Assembly (NCBI GenBank): GCA_033816765.1
Contig: CM066294.1
Location: forward strand, 620,001 to 684,000
Direction: 5' to 3'
DNA length: 64,000 nt
Source: Nothopassalora personata
Taxonomy: Eukaryota > Ascomycota > Dothideomycetes > Mycosphaerellales > Mycosphaerellaceae
Shown: piece by piece, positions 35,619-46,762 of the stretch
Layout: each line of letters starts with the position of its first letter
Position numbering within the stretch: the first letter of the stretch is position 1
Program-made: the position numbers and the translations under genes
Notes under the pieces: model-generated
What the model was told of the DNA's origin: nothing
The model's input: the letters and a program-made list of their open reading frames with translations, nothing else
Database searches by the model: none

Positions 35619-36400
35619 ATGGTCTTCCCCTTCTTCCGGCTCCCTCGCGAGATCAGGGACGCCGTATACGAGTACACCATCACAGCACATAAGGAGGTCA
35701 CGATCCCTCAAACCGACGACGATACAAAGATCTACACGTTCGATGCGCCATTGCCGGCTCTGCTTCGTTGTCATCGAGAACTGAGTATAGAGTACAAAGA
35801 GTCACTCCCAGGGAAGAGAAGGATGCTCGTGTTAGGCGCCGACAGTGACAACTGGCTTGGCTACCCACATATCAACGAGCATCTTGCTCGCACGATAGAG
35901 AGTGCACTGTTTTCATACACAATGGCTGCCTCTGTGACACCATGGAGCCTGAGGAGCGCGCCGATAGAGACTTGTCTTCTTGGCAGTGCGACGGCGAAGA
36001 CTTCTTTGAGACCTACAACGAGGCACTGCCCGGGTTCCTAGGTCAGTTTCCACGGCTCCACGAAGTGCGACTGCGTGTCGGATTGTACGGCTCCGACGAG
36101 GTGAAGCATGATATGCAGGACTTATGTGGCGATCCACCGCAATTGCGACACACTTGTGGGATTCCCAGAAACACTGCGTGAACTCCTCATGACAAGCTCA
36201 AAAATCACGGACTTGGAGTTGTGCAGGTGTCGTAGCACTGAAGCATACAGCGCGTACGGCGACGAAAGTTTATATGGTCTCAGGAGCAAGCCATCTCAGA
36301 GAAGTAACGATATCTACGCGACCTGGAAAACAGGACAAGGCTGGCGAGCTGGTCCGGCCATTAAAGAATGCAGTGCATGAAGGGAGTATCTGCACATCGT
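35619..36400 (+). pseudogene. frameshifted F-box/2EXR-like gene
   Basis: Starts with MVFPFFRLPREIRDAVYEYT and ALLRCHRELSIEYKESL, the typical opening of the large fungal family of 'LPxEIRxxIY' proteins. Coding character then jumps frame: frame 0 to about 35,930, another frame to about 36,125 (FFETYNEALPGFLGQF, RLHEVRLRVGLYGSDEVKHD), back to frame 0 (TLVGFPETLRELLMTSSKIT), then a third frame (ASHLREVTISTRPGKQDKAG). I tried GT-AG introns at the first junction and none keeps frame. Most likely a pseudogene with several indels. Confidence 0.5.
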
Positions 36401-38500
36401 TCGATATCGCTACAAGGCCAGGGCACGGGCAGGTTTTGTTGCAGTATTCTGTGTGTCCACAGCCTTCCCAGCATCATCTCGAATTAGCCAGCCGCCTTCC
36501 ACCCAATCGTTCATCCCTTGCAAACCGACATCACTCCAATATGTACAAAAGAACCGCCGGTACCCTCCGCATATCCGCTGTCTAGTGCTCGGCCGGGATT
36601 TGGCGGCTGTTGTTTCTTGCTGGGTATGGTCGTCGAGGTCGGCGCTCGATCTCTTCTCGGAGTCGCCTTTGCTGTTCATGTCGGCTGCTCACGGACCTAT
36701 CGGGTGTGGTATGCCTTCTGTTATATGCAGGTCTTTGAGGTCGCTCGTCAATTTGCGTCGCGAGTGTTGTACCGAAAACGAAGGCAAAGCCAGCAGCAAA
36801 GGGCTTCAATGATTTCTCCTGATCGCGGAACATTCTTGATGTGATGACTACTTTTTGAGGTGTGCTTCTCGATGAGCAGGACTGGTTTGTTTCTGCTGGG
36901 TCGTATGCTGATACGCCAATGGCGTCTGAGGTTGCTGACAGTTGGAGCTCAAACTGTGTCACCGAGCTACTAACAATGTGCCCTGGCTTGCTAGCACAGC
37001 TGATGTGTTTGTGGACGGATCTGTGGATGGATGCAGTTGTAATGCGAAGAAACCAGCTCTTTTGAAGAACGACAGAATGAATGCGGAGAACAGAGGACTA
37101 TATCGCGCCTGATGCATGCGAACGCTGCATTTTGCCGAAGATCGAAGTGCTTGATGGTGTTGTTGTTCAATGCTCTGGACTAGAGGTGATGATGGTCTTG
37201 ACTCGTGGCAGCAACCACATCGTCATACGGCTCCGCCGATAGGTCCACGCTATTGGCCACGCGATTCAGTCTGACATCAGGTCAGTCCTCGATTTGATGC
37301 CATTGAATCGGATCTTGCTTTGTTCGAGCGGTGCTCGCGGTGTGGTTGTTGATCATAACCCGGCTGTCTGGCTGGGGGCTTTGGAATCCGAGAGTTCATT
37401 GGCCAGCAGCAGCAGCCTTCACTTGGCCTACAACTACATTGCGCTGTCCTCCCTACGGCGTGCAGTGTATCGTCATGCCGAGATTATGAATGTATACAGC
37501 TTCGTACTCAACGGCGTTGCGGATTCGATGATGATCGCCGAGCTAGTCGCCTCACGGCAGCAGTCAACGAATACTCTCGGGGCCCAGCTGATCTTCAATG
37601 CAACACCATCTTCTCGAAGCACGGAGGGCAGAAGCCGATATGTCATATGACAGTCAACCTGTAGTATCGTGTGGGCGGGTTTTTACACGAACATTAGCGT
37701 CGTCATACGGTTTAAAAGTCCGCTCCCGTTTCTCCTGTGCTGCATATGCGGGTGGTCATTCCTCACTTCCGACGGTTTCTGACTGGTATATGTCTGATCA
37801 TCACAGCCATTGACAAAACAAGTGACAACACTCTAGCCGATACTGAGAAGACCATCACAGTTGCGACTCTTTTATACTAAATATTCCGCGCATTAATTGC
37901 TATGACCGAGTAGGAGTCGAGCGTTCGACTATCGCGCGCTCAACGAACAGTTTAGTGCCACTTTTGGACTTTATTGTTAAAGGCCGAATGTGGCCCCACC
38001 GCAGTTTGGTAAGGAAATCCGTTGTCACTACATCTGTGAGGCCCCATGCGAATGACTCTGGATTCTCTCCGTATGACGTACCACGAGCTCTTCACTCGGC
38101 ATACAACCTCCAACATCGTTGCACATTGCGTCTAGGACATCCACTGCATGATTCCGGCAGAGCCTCATGTGCATCACGATGGCGATAGGATTACCACGAC
38201 CACTGTAGGATTTGCCAGAGTCGTTGACACCGAAGGCTTGTATCCAGCTCTGGCGGATGTGGATCTTCGATACGGCACAGAGTTCCAGAGACTTCTTCGC
38301 TCGACCTCCGCTGATGTGAGCGATCGACATGCGGCTGCTACAGTGGAAGACACACCGAGATTAAAAGATTCGGTGAAATACTCCCCCATCCACCTTTATA
38401 GTCGAAAATACTGCGGTGTCCAGCATTATGTACAAAGTGACTGCCGTGTCTAGCTATTATTGTCAAAACATACTCCTATGCTCGGTGACTTTCTGCTATA
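36401..38500. other. gene-poor stretch
   Basis: Minus-strand frames at 36,410-36,679 (GGYRRFFCTYWSDVGLQGMN) and 36,582-36,962 look mildly protein-like and could be exons of an unrecognised gene, but I could not join them. A plus ORF at 37,294-37,650 has no recognisable motif. From about 37,840 the sequence becomes AT-rich. Confidence 0.35.
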
Positions 38501-38624
38501 TAGATATTAGTGACTCGATCTCCGAACCCTATCTTTATCTTAGTTTTAAGTTCAATTATGTGTGGCGACAATAATTGACTAGGCTGCAGGTGCAAGGGAT
38601 TCACTTTTTGCATCTACAAATACC

Positions 38625-38695
38625 TTTGCACCTATCTTCACACCAATTCTTTGTACCTATCTTTGTACCTATCTTTGCACCTATCTTTCTACCCT
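38625..38695. repeat. short tandem repeat, CACCTATCTTTG-type
   Basis: About four to five imperfect 12-bp units (variants of TTTG(T/C)ACCTATC) within an AT-rich stretch that also looks like decayed repeat DNA. Confidence 0.7.
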
Positions 38696-38699
38696 TTAT

Positions 38700-40320
38700 A
38701 TATAGCTAGGTAGTAGTTATAAGGACCTTGTAGTACCTTTGCATAATATATAGACATAGGAGTCTGTTTTAACAGTGATAGGTGGACATAGCAGTCATTC
38801 TTTACGTCATGCAGACACCGTAGTATAAAGGTGAATATGGGAGGATTTCACCGTGAAAAGATTCGTCATATGGGGTCCATCTAGCATTCATGAACTCCGC
38901 GATACAGCTGATTGCAGTCGCCGCCTCACGCCGCATGTTGAAGGATATACAAAACCTCTTTGCTCCCATCGATGTAGAAGAGATGAACATCGCAGCAAGG
39001 AAAGTCTGCTGAATATTCGAGCAGGAGCAGGTTTTAATTGCAGGAGAACAATCTCTATTGAGGTCACGGCTACCCCTGAACACTTCGTGGTTCGTTCTCG
39101 AAGTCAGTGGACTGGACTTACCCTTTACCCACTTGACGGCGTCGCGACAGAAACGATCGGCTGACACTCATGCGGCTGCTGAGCTTACCTTGAAGCCGGA
39201 CCCTGATCTTCGTGATCTTTCAGCCGCTGTTAGGTGCACAAGCCCAACATCTGATTATGCAAGACAAGGCGTCCCGGACGACATAGCTCTCGAGGAGGGA
39301 ATCAGTCTCGTGGCTCAGGCTGATCCTCTGACTTCGATCCAAAAGCTAGGAAACGGCTCGCACAGCTCAACTGAGTACGTTCTCAAAACCCGGCAGACTC
39401 CATACGGCGAAAGGCTGTTCTCGACGTACACGGTTGGCTGTCCTTCACTGAAAACTCAGACTCAGTTGAAGCAGAAGTTCGAGGATCTTGATGTGTCACG
39501 TATGCTGTCTTGGATATTGCTTCCCCCGGTATGGTCTATGGAAAGTCGTACGACCTGATCGTGGTCGACAACAATTTACTGCAACGAAGCCCAAACACCG
39601 AAGTAGTGTTGAGCAATCTTGCATGACTCGCATCGCCTGAAGCTTGGCTGCTCGTCCATGATCGTGGGAGCTTGACGACAAGACGTGCGATCGATAAATG
39701 CATGCACAGCGGACAGTCGGATAGTTCTAGCGCAGATGTATTGTCTCAGGCAGGCTTCTCCAAAGTCGAATTTCTCGGCGATTTATTCGAGGTCGCTGGA
39801 CGTGGTAGAACTAGCCGCTGGTCGGCCGAGGAAGCCCCGAGCTGACACCCCTCATGTCTTGGCACCGTTCGCGACTCCCTCTCGTATCTTCACGACATGA
39901 TATGCAGTCAAATACTCGCTGCCGAGAGTTCACACGAAGAGCGCTTGCTTCGCAGGCATTTCCCATCATTCCAGCATATTCACCATCATGTCGAGCATCG
40001 CGAACTCACAGGCATAGACAAAGGACGATCGATGCCTCTGGGTGAGCTGTCGCTGTCGTTTGCTCATGACAACAAAGGGAACTGAACTTTGAACAAAGGA
40101 GAGACACCATGTCTTCTGTACGATCTTGTAAGAGACGACAGTCCACGACATTTTCAACAAAACGGTACCGGACAACAGCTAAGCAACGCATATCCTTGGC
40201 AAGTATACCAGTACAAGTGCCGCCACATCCAGGATATCTTGTTCCACGGTTAAATCACACATTCACACAGCAGCACGAACTAACGTTTCAGACTTCACCT
40301 ACCACTCCGACATCACCACC
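38700..40320. other. gene-poor stretch
   Basis: A minus-strand ORF (38,802-39,167) and a plus-strand ORF (39,058-39,558) overlap; neither shows a known domain, and I cannot choose between them. Nothing else seen. Confidence 0.35.
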
Positions 40321-40606
40321 ATGAACTTCACAATCCCCAGTATCGCCTCTATCTCAGCGACCCTCGCCCCTCCTCTCGCCGGCTCGGGCATCGCCACGAA
40401 CACAGCCAACTGCGACTACTTCCAATGCTTAGAAAACAACTGGGGAAGCTTCGGACACTTCAAAGTCCATCGGTTGCGACTTCATCAAAGGAAAGGGCTG
40501 CGCCGCGATCAAAGATACAATCTTCAAGCATACTAGATCTGTCGATGACTACAAGTGTACCGACGATGGCGCGGGACAGACCGTGCTGGAGTTCAGCACC
40601 GGCTGA
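40321..40606 (+). pseudogene. small secreted cysteine-containing protein, frameshifted
   Basis: ATG at 40,321 encodes a hydrophobic leader (MNFTIPSIASISATLAPPLA) and a Cys-containing start (TANCDYFQCLENNWGS). From about 40,457 the next frame carries a matching continuation (KSIGCDFIKGKGCAAIKDT, DYKCTDDGAG) to a TGA at 40,604-40,606. That frame is closed by a TAG just upstream and no GT-AG intron links the two, so a single-base indel is the simplest explanation. The intact form would have been roughly 95 residues with six cysteines, in the size class of fungal small secreted proteins. A sequencing error could mimic this. Confidence 0.45.
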
Positions 40607-41038
40607 CCGCTTTCACAAACTACGCCGCTATTGAGGCTCTTCAGGAAGCGTACTCAACGGTACCGATTCAAAAGGAGCGTCTATGCCTCATGACACTCGC
40701 TCCAGTGCCTGATATTTCCCAGCTGGTAATAACAAGACCGTCTCAACAGTGAATCTGATAAACAACAAAGTATAACATCGTGAGTGGCAACAAATGTTTT
40801 CTTGCCTATTTTATGATACATACAGTTTTGCTCGAACCAAGGTACAAACTATCTAAAATAAGTTCCAAGCACCCCCTAGTGTATTCAGCGTCCTACCTTA
40901 CACAACTCTATGACCACCATCTAGCCCCAGTCCTCCTCATAGTCGACCTAAGTCTTCGTTATCGTTCTTGGAGTCGGCATCGTCAGTACTCTCCGCCGGC
41001 GCACTGATTTGCCCACGATATCCATGCTTACGAGCGGC
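40607..41038. other. intergenic
   Basis: No gene recognised; it holds the presumed 3' end of the repeat-rich secreted protein gene. Confidence 0.4.
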
Positions 41039-43318
41039 CTACGATGAGGTTGGTTGCGCTGCACCATTTGCTACCACGCCAGTTGGCTGCGGTCCGCCGA
41101 ATCCGGAAGGGAATGCAGTGGGGAATGCAGTGGGGATTCCAGTGGGGAGGGCAGTGGGGAAGCCACTTGGCAAAGCAGTAGGGAAAGCAGTAGGTAAGCC
41201 TGATGGTGGAGCAAAACCGCCTGCACCAGAACCAGATCCCTGACCCGATGAACCACCAAAGCCACCAAAACCGCCCTGACCACCAGAACCAGATCCTTGG
41301 CCCGATTGCCCACCAAAACCTCCTGCACCAGAACCAGAGCCTTGGCCCGATTGCCCACCAAAACCTCCTGCACCAGAACCAGAGCCTTGGCCCGATTGCC
41401 CACCAAAACCTCCTGCACCAGAACCAGAGCCTTGGCCCGATTGCCCACCAAAACCTCCTGCACCAGAACCAGAGCCTTGGCCCGATGACGAAGTATCACG
41501 GGCTTTTGGGCCAGAACCAGATCCCTGGCCTGATGAACCACCAAAGCCACCAGGACCGCCCTGGCCAGATCCCTGACCGGAGCCACCAAAGCCACCAGAA
41601 CCGCCCTGGCCAGATCCCTGACCCGATGAACCAAAGCCACCAGGACCGCCCTGGCCAGATCCCTGACCCGATGAACCACCCAAACCACCAAAACCACCAG
41701 CACCGCCCTGGCCAGATCCCTGGCCTGATGACGAAGCATCACGAGCTTTAATGCCAGAACCAGATCCCTGGCCTGATGAACCACCAAAGCCACCAGCACC
41801 GCCCTGGCCAGATCCCTGACCGGAGCCACCAAAGCCACCAGAACCGCCCTGGCCAGATCCCTGACCCGATGAACCACCAAAGCCACCAGGACCGCCCTGG
41901 CCAGATCCCTGACCCGATGAGCCGCCAAAGCCACCAGGACCGCCCTGGCCAGATCCCTGACCCGATGAACCACCAAAACCACCAAAACCACCAGCACCGC
42001 CCTGGCCAGATCCCTGGCCTGATGGCGAAGCATCACGAGCTTTAATGCCAGAACCAGATCCCTGGCCTGATGAACCACCAAAGCCACCAGCACCGCCCTG
42101 GCCAGATCCCTGACCGGAGCCACCAAAGCCACCAGCACCGCCCTGGCCAGATCCCTGACCGGAGCCACCAAAGCCACCAGAACCGCCCTGGCCAGATCCC
42201 TGACCCGATGAGCCGCCAAAGCCACCAGGACCGCCCTGGCCAGATCCCTGACCCGATGAGCCGCCAAAGCCACCAGCACCGCCCTGGCCAGATCCCTGAC
42301 CCGATGAGCCGCCAAAACCACCAGAACCGCCCTGGCCAGATCCCTTGCTCGATGACGAAGCATCACGGTCTTTAATGCCAGAACCAGATCCCTGGCCCGA
42401 TGAACCAAAGCCACCTGGACCTCCCTGGCCTGATGAACCACCAAAACCAACACCACCAGCACTAGATCTCTTACTAGATGACTTGCCATCTTTAGATCCC
42501 TTGTCCGAACTGTCAGAACGAGCTTCGACGTCCCTTGATGCTTGAGATGCGCTGTCAGGGATAACACTCGATGGGCTGAATTTCGTGCCACTGCCGCCCG
42601 ATCCCGATCCCTTGCCGCCCGATGACGATCCCTTGTCGCCCGAGGGGAAGTTTGGGAAGGATCCCCCGCCTGATCCCGAGCCATCGCCGCCGGATCCCGC
42701 GCCACGGAAGCCCGAGGGGAGGGGTGGGAAGGATCCCTTGCCACTGCCCGAGGGGAGGGGTGGGAAGGATCCCTTGCCACTGCCCGAAGGAAAGGGAGGG
42801 AAGTTTCCCGCGCCACCGCCGCCGGATCCCTCGCCCCCGTCGCTCGCTCCCCAATTACTTGTGCTCGATCCCAAACCTGTTGCGAAAGCGGCATTTGGCT
42901 TTAGAATACCAGTTCCATGAGCTTTACCAGTGCGAGAAGCCTTTTCTTCACCCTCATCCCCCTTGCGCTTGAACAATGCATTTCCCGAGCGCCCTCCGGC
43001 ACCGCCGTCTGGAGTTGGGAAAACAGTGATGAAACCAGACGTCTCAGGGCCACTGGTGCCATTTGGTGGAGGGCGTCCAAAGCCTGGAAAGGGTGGGAAG
43101 GGTGGGAAGCCGCCCGATGGCTGAGCAACTCCAGAAGGCAGGCCAGAGGGCAGGCCAGTGGGCAGGCCAGTGGGGCGAGTGACTCCTGATGGGAGAGAAG
43201 GCAGGTTACCACCCTGTTGCGAGCCAGCGCCGCCGCCGGAGGCATCGCCGTCGTTAGCGGCCAATGGTGCTGCTGCCGCCATGGCTGCGAAGCCGGAGAG
43301 AGTGGCGAGAGTCTTCAT
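41039..43318 (-). CDS. secreted Gly/Ser/Gln-rich tandem-repeat protein
   Basis: Single ORF of 759 residues. Signal peptide MKTLATLSGFAAMAAAAP. A Pro/Gly/Leu-rich N-terminal part (FPPFPPFPGFGRPPP) and a section with SGKGSFPPLPSG repeats are followed by about 350 residues of GGFGGSSGQGSGQGG units. These are interrupted by ARDASPS/ARDASSS/ARDTSSS spacers headed by IKARD, IKDRD or PKARD. The end repeats (FP/AFPTALPSG). There are KR pairs (FKRKG, SSKRSS), possible Kex2 sites. It could be a cell-wall or matrix structural protein; a processed precursor is the alternative. No enzymatic domain. The frame is chosen by signal peptide and amino-acid repeat logic; the other frames stay open only because of the repeats. 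Confidence 0.75.
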   Translation of the reverse strand: MKTLATLSGFAAMAAAAPLAANDGDASGGGAGSQQGGNLPSLPSGVTRPTGLPTGLPSGLPSGVAQPSGGFPPFPPFPGFGRPPPNGTSGPETSGFITVFPTPDGGAGGRSGNALFKRKGDEGEEKASRTGKAHGTGILKPNAAFATGLGSSTSNWGASDGGEGSGGGGAGNFPPFPSGSGKGSFPPLPSGSGKGSFPPLPSGFRGAGSGGDGSGSGGGSFPNFPSGDKGSSSGGKGSGSGGSGTKFSPSSVIPDSASQASRDVEARSDSSDKGSKDGKSSSKRSSAGGVGFGGSSGQGGPGGFGSSGQGSGSGIKDRDASSSSKGSGQGGSGGFGGSSGQGSGQGGAGGFGGSSGQGSGQGGPGGFGGSSGQGSGQGGSGGFGGSGQGSGQGGAGGFGGSGQGSGQGGAGGFGGSSGQGSGSGIKARDASPSGQGSGQGGAGGFGGFGGSSGQGSGQGGPGGFGGSSGQGSGQGGPGGFGGSSGQGSGQGGSGGFGGSGQGSGQGGAGGFGGSSGQGSGSGIKARDASSSGQGSGQGGAGGFGGLGGSSGQGSGQGGPGGFGSSGQGSGQGGSGGFGGSGQGSGQGGPGGFGGSSGQGSGSGPKARDTSSSGQGSGSGAGGFGGQSGQGSGSGAGGFGGQSGQGSGSGAGGFGGQSGQGSGSGAGGFGGQSGQGSGSGGQGGFGGFGGSSGQGSGSGAGGFAPPSGLPTAFPTALPSGFPTALPTGIPTAFPTAFPSGFGGPQPTGVVANGAAQPTSS
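41220..42420. repeat. coding minisatellite
   Basis: Tandem units of about 42-51 bp (core CCGCCCTGGCCAGATCCCTG on the plus strand) encoding GGFGGSSGQGSGQGG. The array has higher-order periodicity: blocks of several units separated by the IKARDAS spacer recur at about 41.49, 41.74, 42.03 and 42.35 kb. Confidence 0.9.
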
Positions 43319-44692
43319 GTTGAAGAGAATATGAAAATTTGACGAGTGGTCTTGTTGTTGTAGGGGGTTGTTGTATCGCTTGTCAAAAGCGTGTGAAGTG
43401 AATTTTGATAGGTACCAGACCTATCAATTGGGGGAAAAGGAGAGAGTGTACGAAGGACAACTCGAGGAAGGAATGTGGTTTGATCTGAAAAGAGAGACTT
43501 GGTGGCATCGACCTACCTGTATATATACAGCTGATTCTACCGCTATTTCTCGCCTAAGTCGTTGCTGTCGTAAGCATGTCTTTAAGTCGCTACTCTGGTT
43601 GTGTTTCAGCGTGCAACAGAGCAGCGGAGACCTGCAGCTACTGTTGCCGGTAGAACGAAGGTGCGTCAGTTTACAGCAACGAGCACCATTGTGATTTGCG
43701 CCAGTAATGGCCATGTACAAGGCCGCGTGCGTAGTAGTCCCCCACTTTAAGGCGTGATGTGCCAAACGTCTGTGCATCTGCAAGGGAGGCCACTGCGTGG
43801 TCGCATGTTAATGTTGCTCAGGCTGGGGCGAGGCCTGGGGGATCGTATGCTGGCGACGTGATCCTATGTATGAGACCGTTAGAGTACAGTCGTAGTGGGC
43901 CGTGCAATATGGAACTTCGAACAGCGAATGTCTGGACTTTAATCTATGTGCGGCATCTGAAAGGAACCCCACTTTCCAGCTGTTTCAGCATGGCGTACGG
44001 GCCGCCAGATACAGTATCGTTGTAGTCCTGGAAGTGTCAGACCATCCACTTTAATGTGAGAGGGGAGGAATGTGATGGAAAGTCGCCATCGGGGGCTCTC
44101 ATTTCGCGATGATGTCCGTCCATACGAGCAAATGTGCATTGATGCAGTGTACGGTTGGTCAATCGCTGAGAGCAACGGTATAGAATGAAAGAAAATGCTC
44201 TGATCATCCTCAGCAGTTGATCATGATGCCAGATGAGCCTTGCCACAAAGGTGGCCATGAAGTTCTTGCGCCTACGAACGCCCGTTCCCAGTGCCGCGTG
44301 GGTATCATGAAATAGAACAGCGCCATGCATTACATGCTGCCTCCCACACGATTTTTTTCCATTTTCGTGTCCTCTCTTCCTGCGCCAATCGCTATGCATT
44401 CAGAAATCACTTCTTGAGAGCGGTTCCTGCTCTCGCTGCCTCTCTTGCAACGTGTTCTCGACCCAAGAATAGTGAGTCCTTGCGGGCGCGTCGCACATGT
44501 AACCGGGCCTCCCCCGCCGTCTGTGAGAGCAGGTGAATGACTGGCGAACCTCCTTTGGAGCGACTTCACTGCACTCCTTTGACTGTTCCGGAAGTCTCTA
44601 TCGTCGAGTGCAACATTGTTATGCGCTTTATACAATCGTTTGAGCTCCGCGGTCCCCGATGGAAGTTTCTAATACCCAGAATCTTTTGAGTT
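43319..44692. other. intergenic
   Basis: Presumed promoter of the repeat-protein gene and 3' side of the cyclin gene. Several short ORFs on both strands; none recognised. Confidence 0.45.
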
Positions 44693-46054
44693 CTACTCAT
44701 CCACTTGACCTTCCTCACTAAGCTCACCGTCAGATGGAACCCGTTCGATCTTGTGCGGCGTTGGGGCCTTTACCGGCTCCCTCGGAGCGTCATGTGCCTT
44801 CACATCGAGCGCGGCGTGTTTGTTCCCGTCTTCAACGCGAGCTGCTTCCTCACGCTGCTGCATCTCGGGACCACCGCTCTCTGCTGCGGTTTGTTGCTGT
44901 AGTGCGATACTTGACGTGCCATTCGACTCTGATGTCTCATCCAAACGTGGTCGCTTGGCGTCGCCTTCCTCTTTCACCGCACCATTGGCAGGCTGATCGC
45001 CTTGAGATGGCTGCTCCTCCCGCTCTCGCTTCACTCCAATGCTGCTGGTGTTACTGTGTCGCCTCTCGCTACCGACGGGGAGATATGGCGACACCGACTT
45101 CTGCCTGGTGCTGTCCCAACCATCGTTCGCACCGTCCATGCCTGGGGTCAGGCCGGGGTAGATGGAGCCGTTGCCATCAGAAGCGCCACTAGCAGACGAG
45201 ATACCGTTGATCTTGTTTGATGCCGGATCATAGTTGGTAGCCATGTGCTCGACAGCACGTCTGATGTCACTGAGGCGCACATGGAAGCTCTCCCACCATG
45301 GCTGGCCCTTGTCGCTGTCCGGGATGGTCACACTGCAATACTTGCACGCTGCGTACAGGCTGGCCGCGGCGATGGTGCGGCTGTTCGAAAGCAAGCACAG
45401 CTGGGTGTTGTTGCTGTCCGTCACAAATGCCCATGCCGCGTTGCGAAGTCGCTTGTTGTGCTCCAGGCCAAAGAACTTGAGCATGTCGAACAGCATCCTA
45501 TGCGGTGACTCGACCGTCAGGTCGAAGCATAGCGTCTCCAGCAGGATGTCCTCGTTCAGCAGGATGCAGTCTCGCCATTTCCACCAATCCTTGTGCTGCT
45601 CGTCGATGACGAGATTGGGGTTCTTTTGCGCGACCCGACAGAAGGCCAAAATCAGCTCCTTCATCTTGCGCGAGCTCTCCTCCACCTTGGTCGATAGAAA
45701 CAATGCCGTCGCTGCCGCTTGATAGTGATGCAGCTTGGGTATGCCATTGCGCTCCTTCTTCAGACTCGCGCGCATCAGAAAGCGTTGGAACAAGATCGAG
45801 GCAGTGCTAAGGGTCAGCTGTGGTAGTTTCAGCATGACGCCGACCTGCACGATGAAGTTGACGCCTTTCGCTCGGAACTCCTTCTCCTGCGCCTGGGTCA
45901 TGCCGTCCTGGATGGAGGGAGTATTGGCCAGTTCGGCCTCGGAGAAGATCCATTGCGCCTCGGCTTCTGCGAGCACTTTGTTCGGACTTTTCGGTCGTTG
46001 TCGTGTCGCTGGGTGTGTCAAGGGCAGGTGTGTGGTATTACTGGCGGAGGGCAT
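44693..46054 (-). CDS. cyclin of the P-TEFb type (Pch1/cyclin T/K-like)
   Basis: Single exon, 453 residues from the first in-frame ATG. Two cyclin-box folds: residues about 35-155 (QWIFSEAELANTPSIQDGMT, FLMRASLKKERNGIPKLHHY, TALFLSTKVEESSRKMKELI) and about 170-280 (ILLETLCFDLTVESPHRMLF, AAASLYAACKYCSVTIPD). The C-terminal third is disordered, with KREREEQ and KRPRLDE basic clusters, and ends in an acidic tail. The sequence fits transcriptional cyclins that pair with Cdk9 or Ctk1-type kinases and phosphorylate RNA polymerase II or Spt5. Exact subfamily (Pch1, Ctk2 or cyclin K) is not certain. The upstream 370 bp end at a transposon terminus. Confidence 0.85.
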   Translation of the reverse strand: MPSASNTTHLPLTHPATRQRPKSPNKVLAEAEAQWIFSEAELANTPSIQDGMTQAQEKEFRAKGVNFIVQVGVMLKLPQLTLSTASILFQRFLMRASLKKERNGIPKLHHYQAAATALFLSTKVEESSRKMKELILAFCRVAQKNPNLVIDEQHKDWWKWRDCILLNEDILLETLCFDLTVESPHRMLFDMLKFFGLEHNKRLRNAAWAFVTDSNNTQLCLLSNSRTIAAASLYAACKYCSVTIPDSDKGQPWWESFHVRLSDIRRAVEHMATNYDPASNKINGISSASGASDGNGSIYPGLTPGMDGANDGWDSTRQKSVSPYLPVGSERRHSNTSSIGVKREREEQPSQGDQPANGAVKEEGDAKRPRLDETSESNGTSSIALQQQTAAESGGPEMQQREEAARVEDGNKHAALDVKAHDAPREPVKAPTPHKIERVPSDGELSEEGQVDE

Positions 46055-46424
46055 CGTCGCCGTCACCTTCACCGTCACCGTCACCGGACCTGCCTCCTAT
46101 GCGAGTGGGGTTGGTGGTGGTGGTGGTGTCGGTGCTGAAGGTCGATCGCGATGGAGGTGGGAGATGGGTGGATTGCTCCGAGGCCACGCTTCTCAGTCTC
46201 ACACGGCCGGCGACGGTGTTGTCTCGGTGCGGTGCAAAGGCTGCACATCGGTGGTGGTATTTCTGTCGCGATATCTGGTGCGTGATAGTTAGTCTGTGCA
46301 GTATCCGGTGACAACAGCAGGTGATGTGAAGTCGGCGTCTGGTGGTGAACGGGACGGCACTTTAGAAACTCTACTGTGTACTGGCGAGGATGTTTGTCAG
46401 ACGCGGCAATAAGAGTTCTAGACA
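46055..46424. promoter_or_regulatory. cyclin upstream region, truncated by transposon
   Basis: Sequence between the cyclin ATG and the left end of the outer mobile element. Before insertion this would have continued into the TMA7 promoter now at 60,516-60,641. Confidence 0.5.
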
Positions 46425-46462
46425 GTGGCCTAGGCTTACAAAACCGGCAAATACCCGCATTC
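46425..46462 (+). repeat. left terminal inverted repeat of outer element
   Basis: GTGGCCTAGGCTTACAAAAC, continuing through GGCAAATAC; pairs with the right terminus with about three mismatches over 38 bp. Just inside it is a direct repeat TTATAGACTCGCTATTTGTC, present twice (about 46,491-46,530). Confidence 0.85.
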
Positions 46463-46560
46463 AAAATTCGCAATCCTCAATCCTCATTATTATAGACTCG
46501 CTATTTGTCTTATAGACTCGCTATTTGTCTAACAGTACACTCGCTACATTGCTTTATACA

Positions 46561-46660
46561 ATGCCACGTCCAGCGATCGATCTAGAGCCCTTTCGCATCG
46601 ATATCGAGCTATGGACTGCCGCTGAATTCACATAGGCAGCTATTCGAGACAACCTCTTTA
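46561..46660 (+). pseudogene. N-terminal piece of rve integrase ORF
   Basis: MPRPAIDLEPFRIDIELWTA then one TAG, then AAIRDNLF, the typical opening of fungal rve-integrase ORFs (PRPxIDLEPF...I.....IR). It is interrupted at 46,660 by the pogo element; joining to 55,744 restores a reading consistent with this family (..NLYGVRISERTLR..). Confidence 0.65.
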
Positions 46661-46706
46661 ACGTGTTTGATAAGCATGTGAATCAGATAGGCATGTGCAT
46701 CAACTT
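46661..46706 (+). repeat. left TIR of pogo-type element
   Basis: 46-bp arm; the right arm is 55,698-55,743 in inverse orientation with four visible transition differences. Confidence 0.85.
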
Positions 46707-46762
46707 CCATCTCGTATCTACCACCACTACTAAACGCGTCCATTATTCCACCATTCTACGCG

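Noticed and set aside
41071..42894. 607-codon LARAVLVALV-repeat ORF and plus-strand SHQNRPGQIPD ORFs
   Set aside because: Alternative frames of the coding minisatellite; the 759-codon frame alone has a signal peptide and non-repeat flanks with normal composition.
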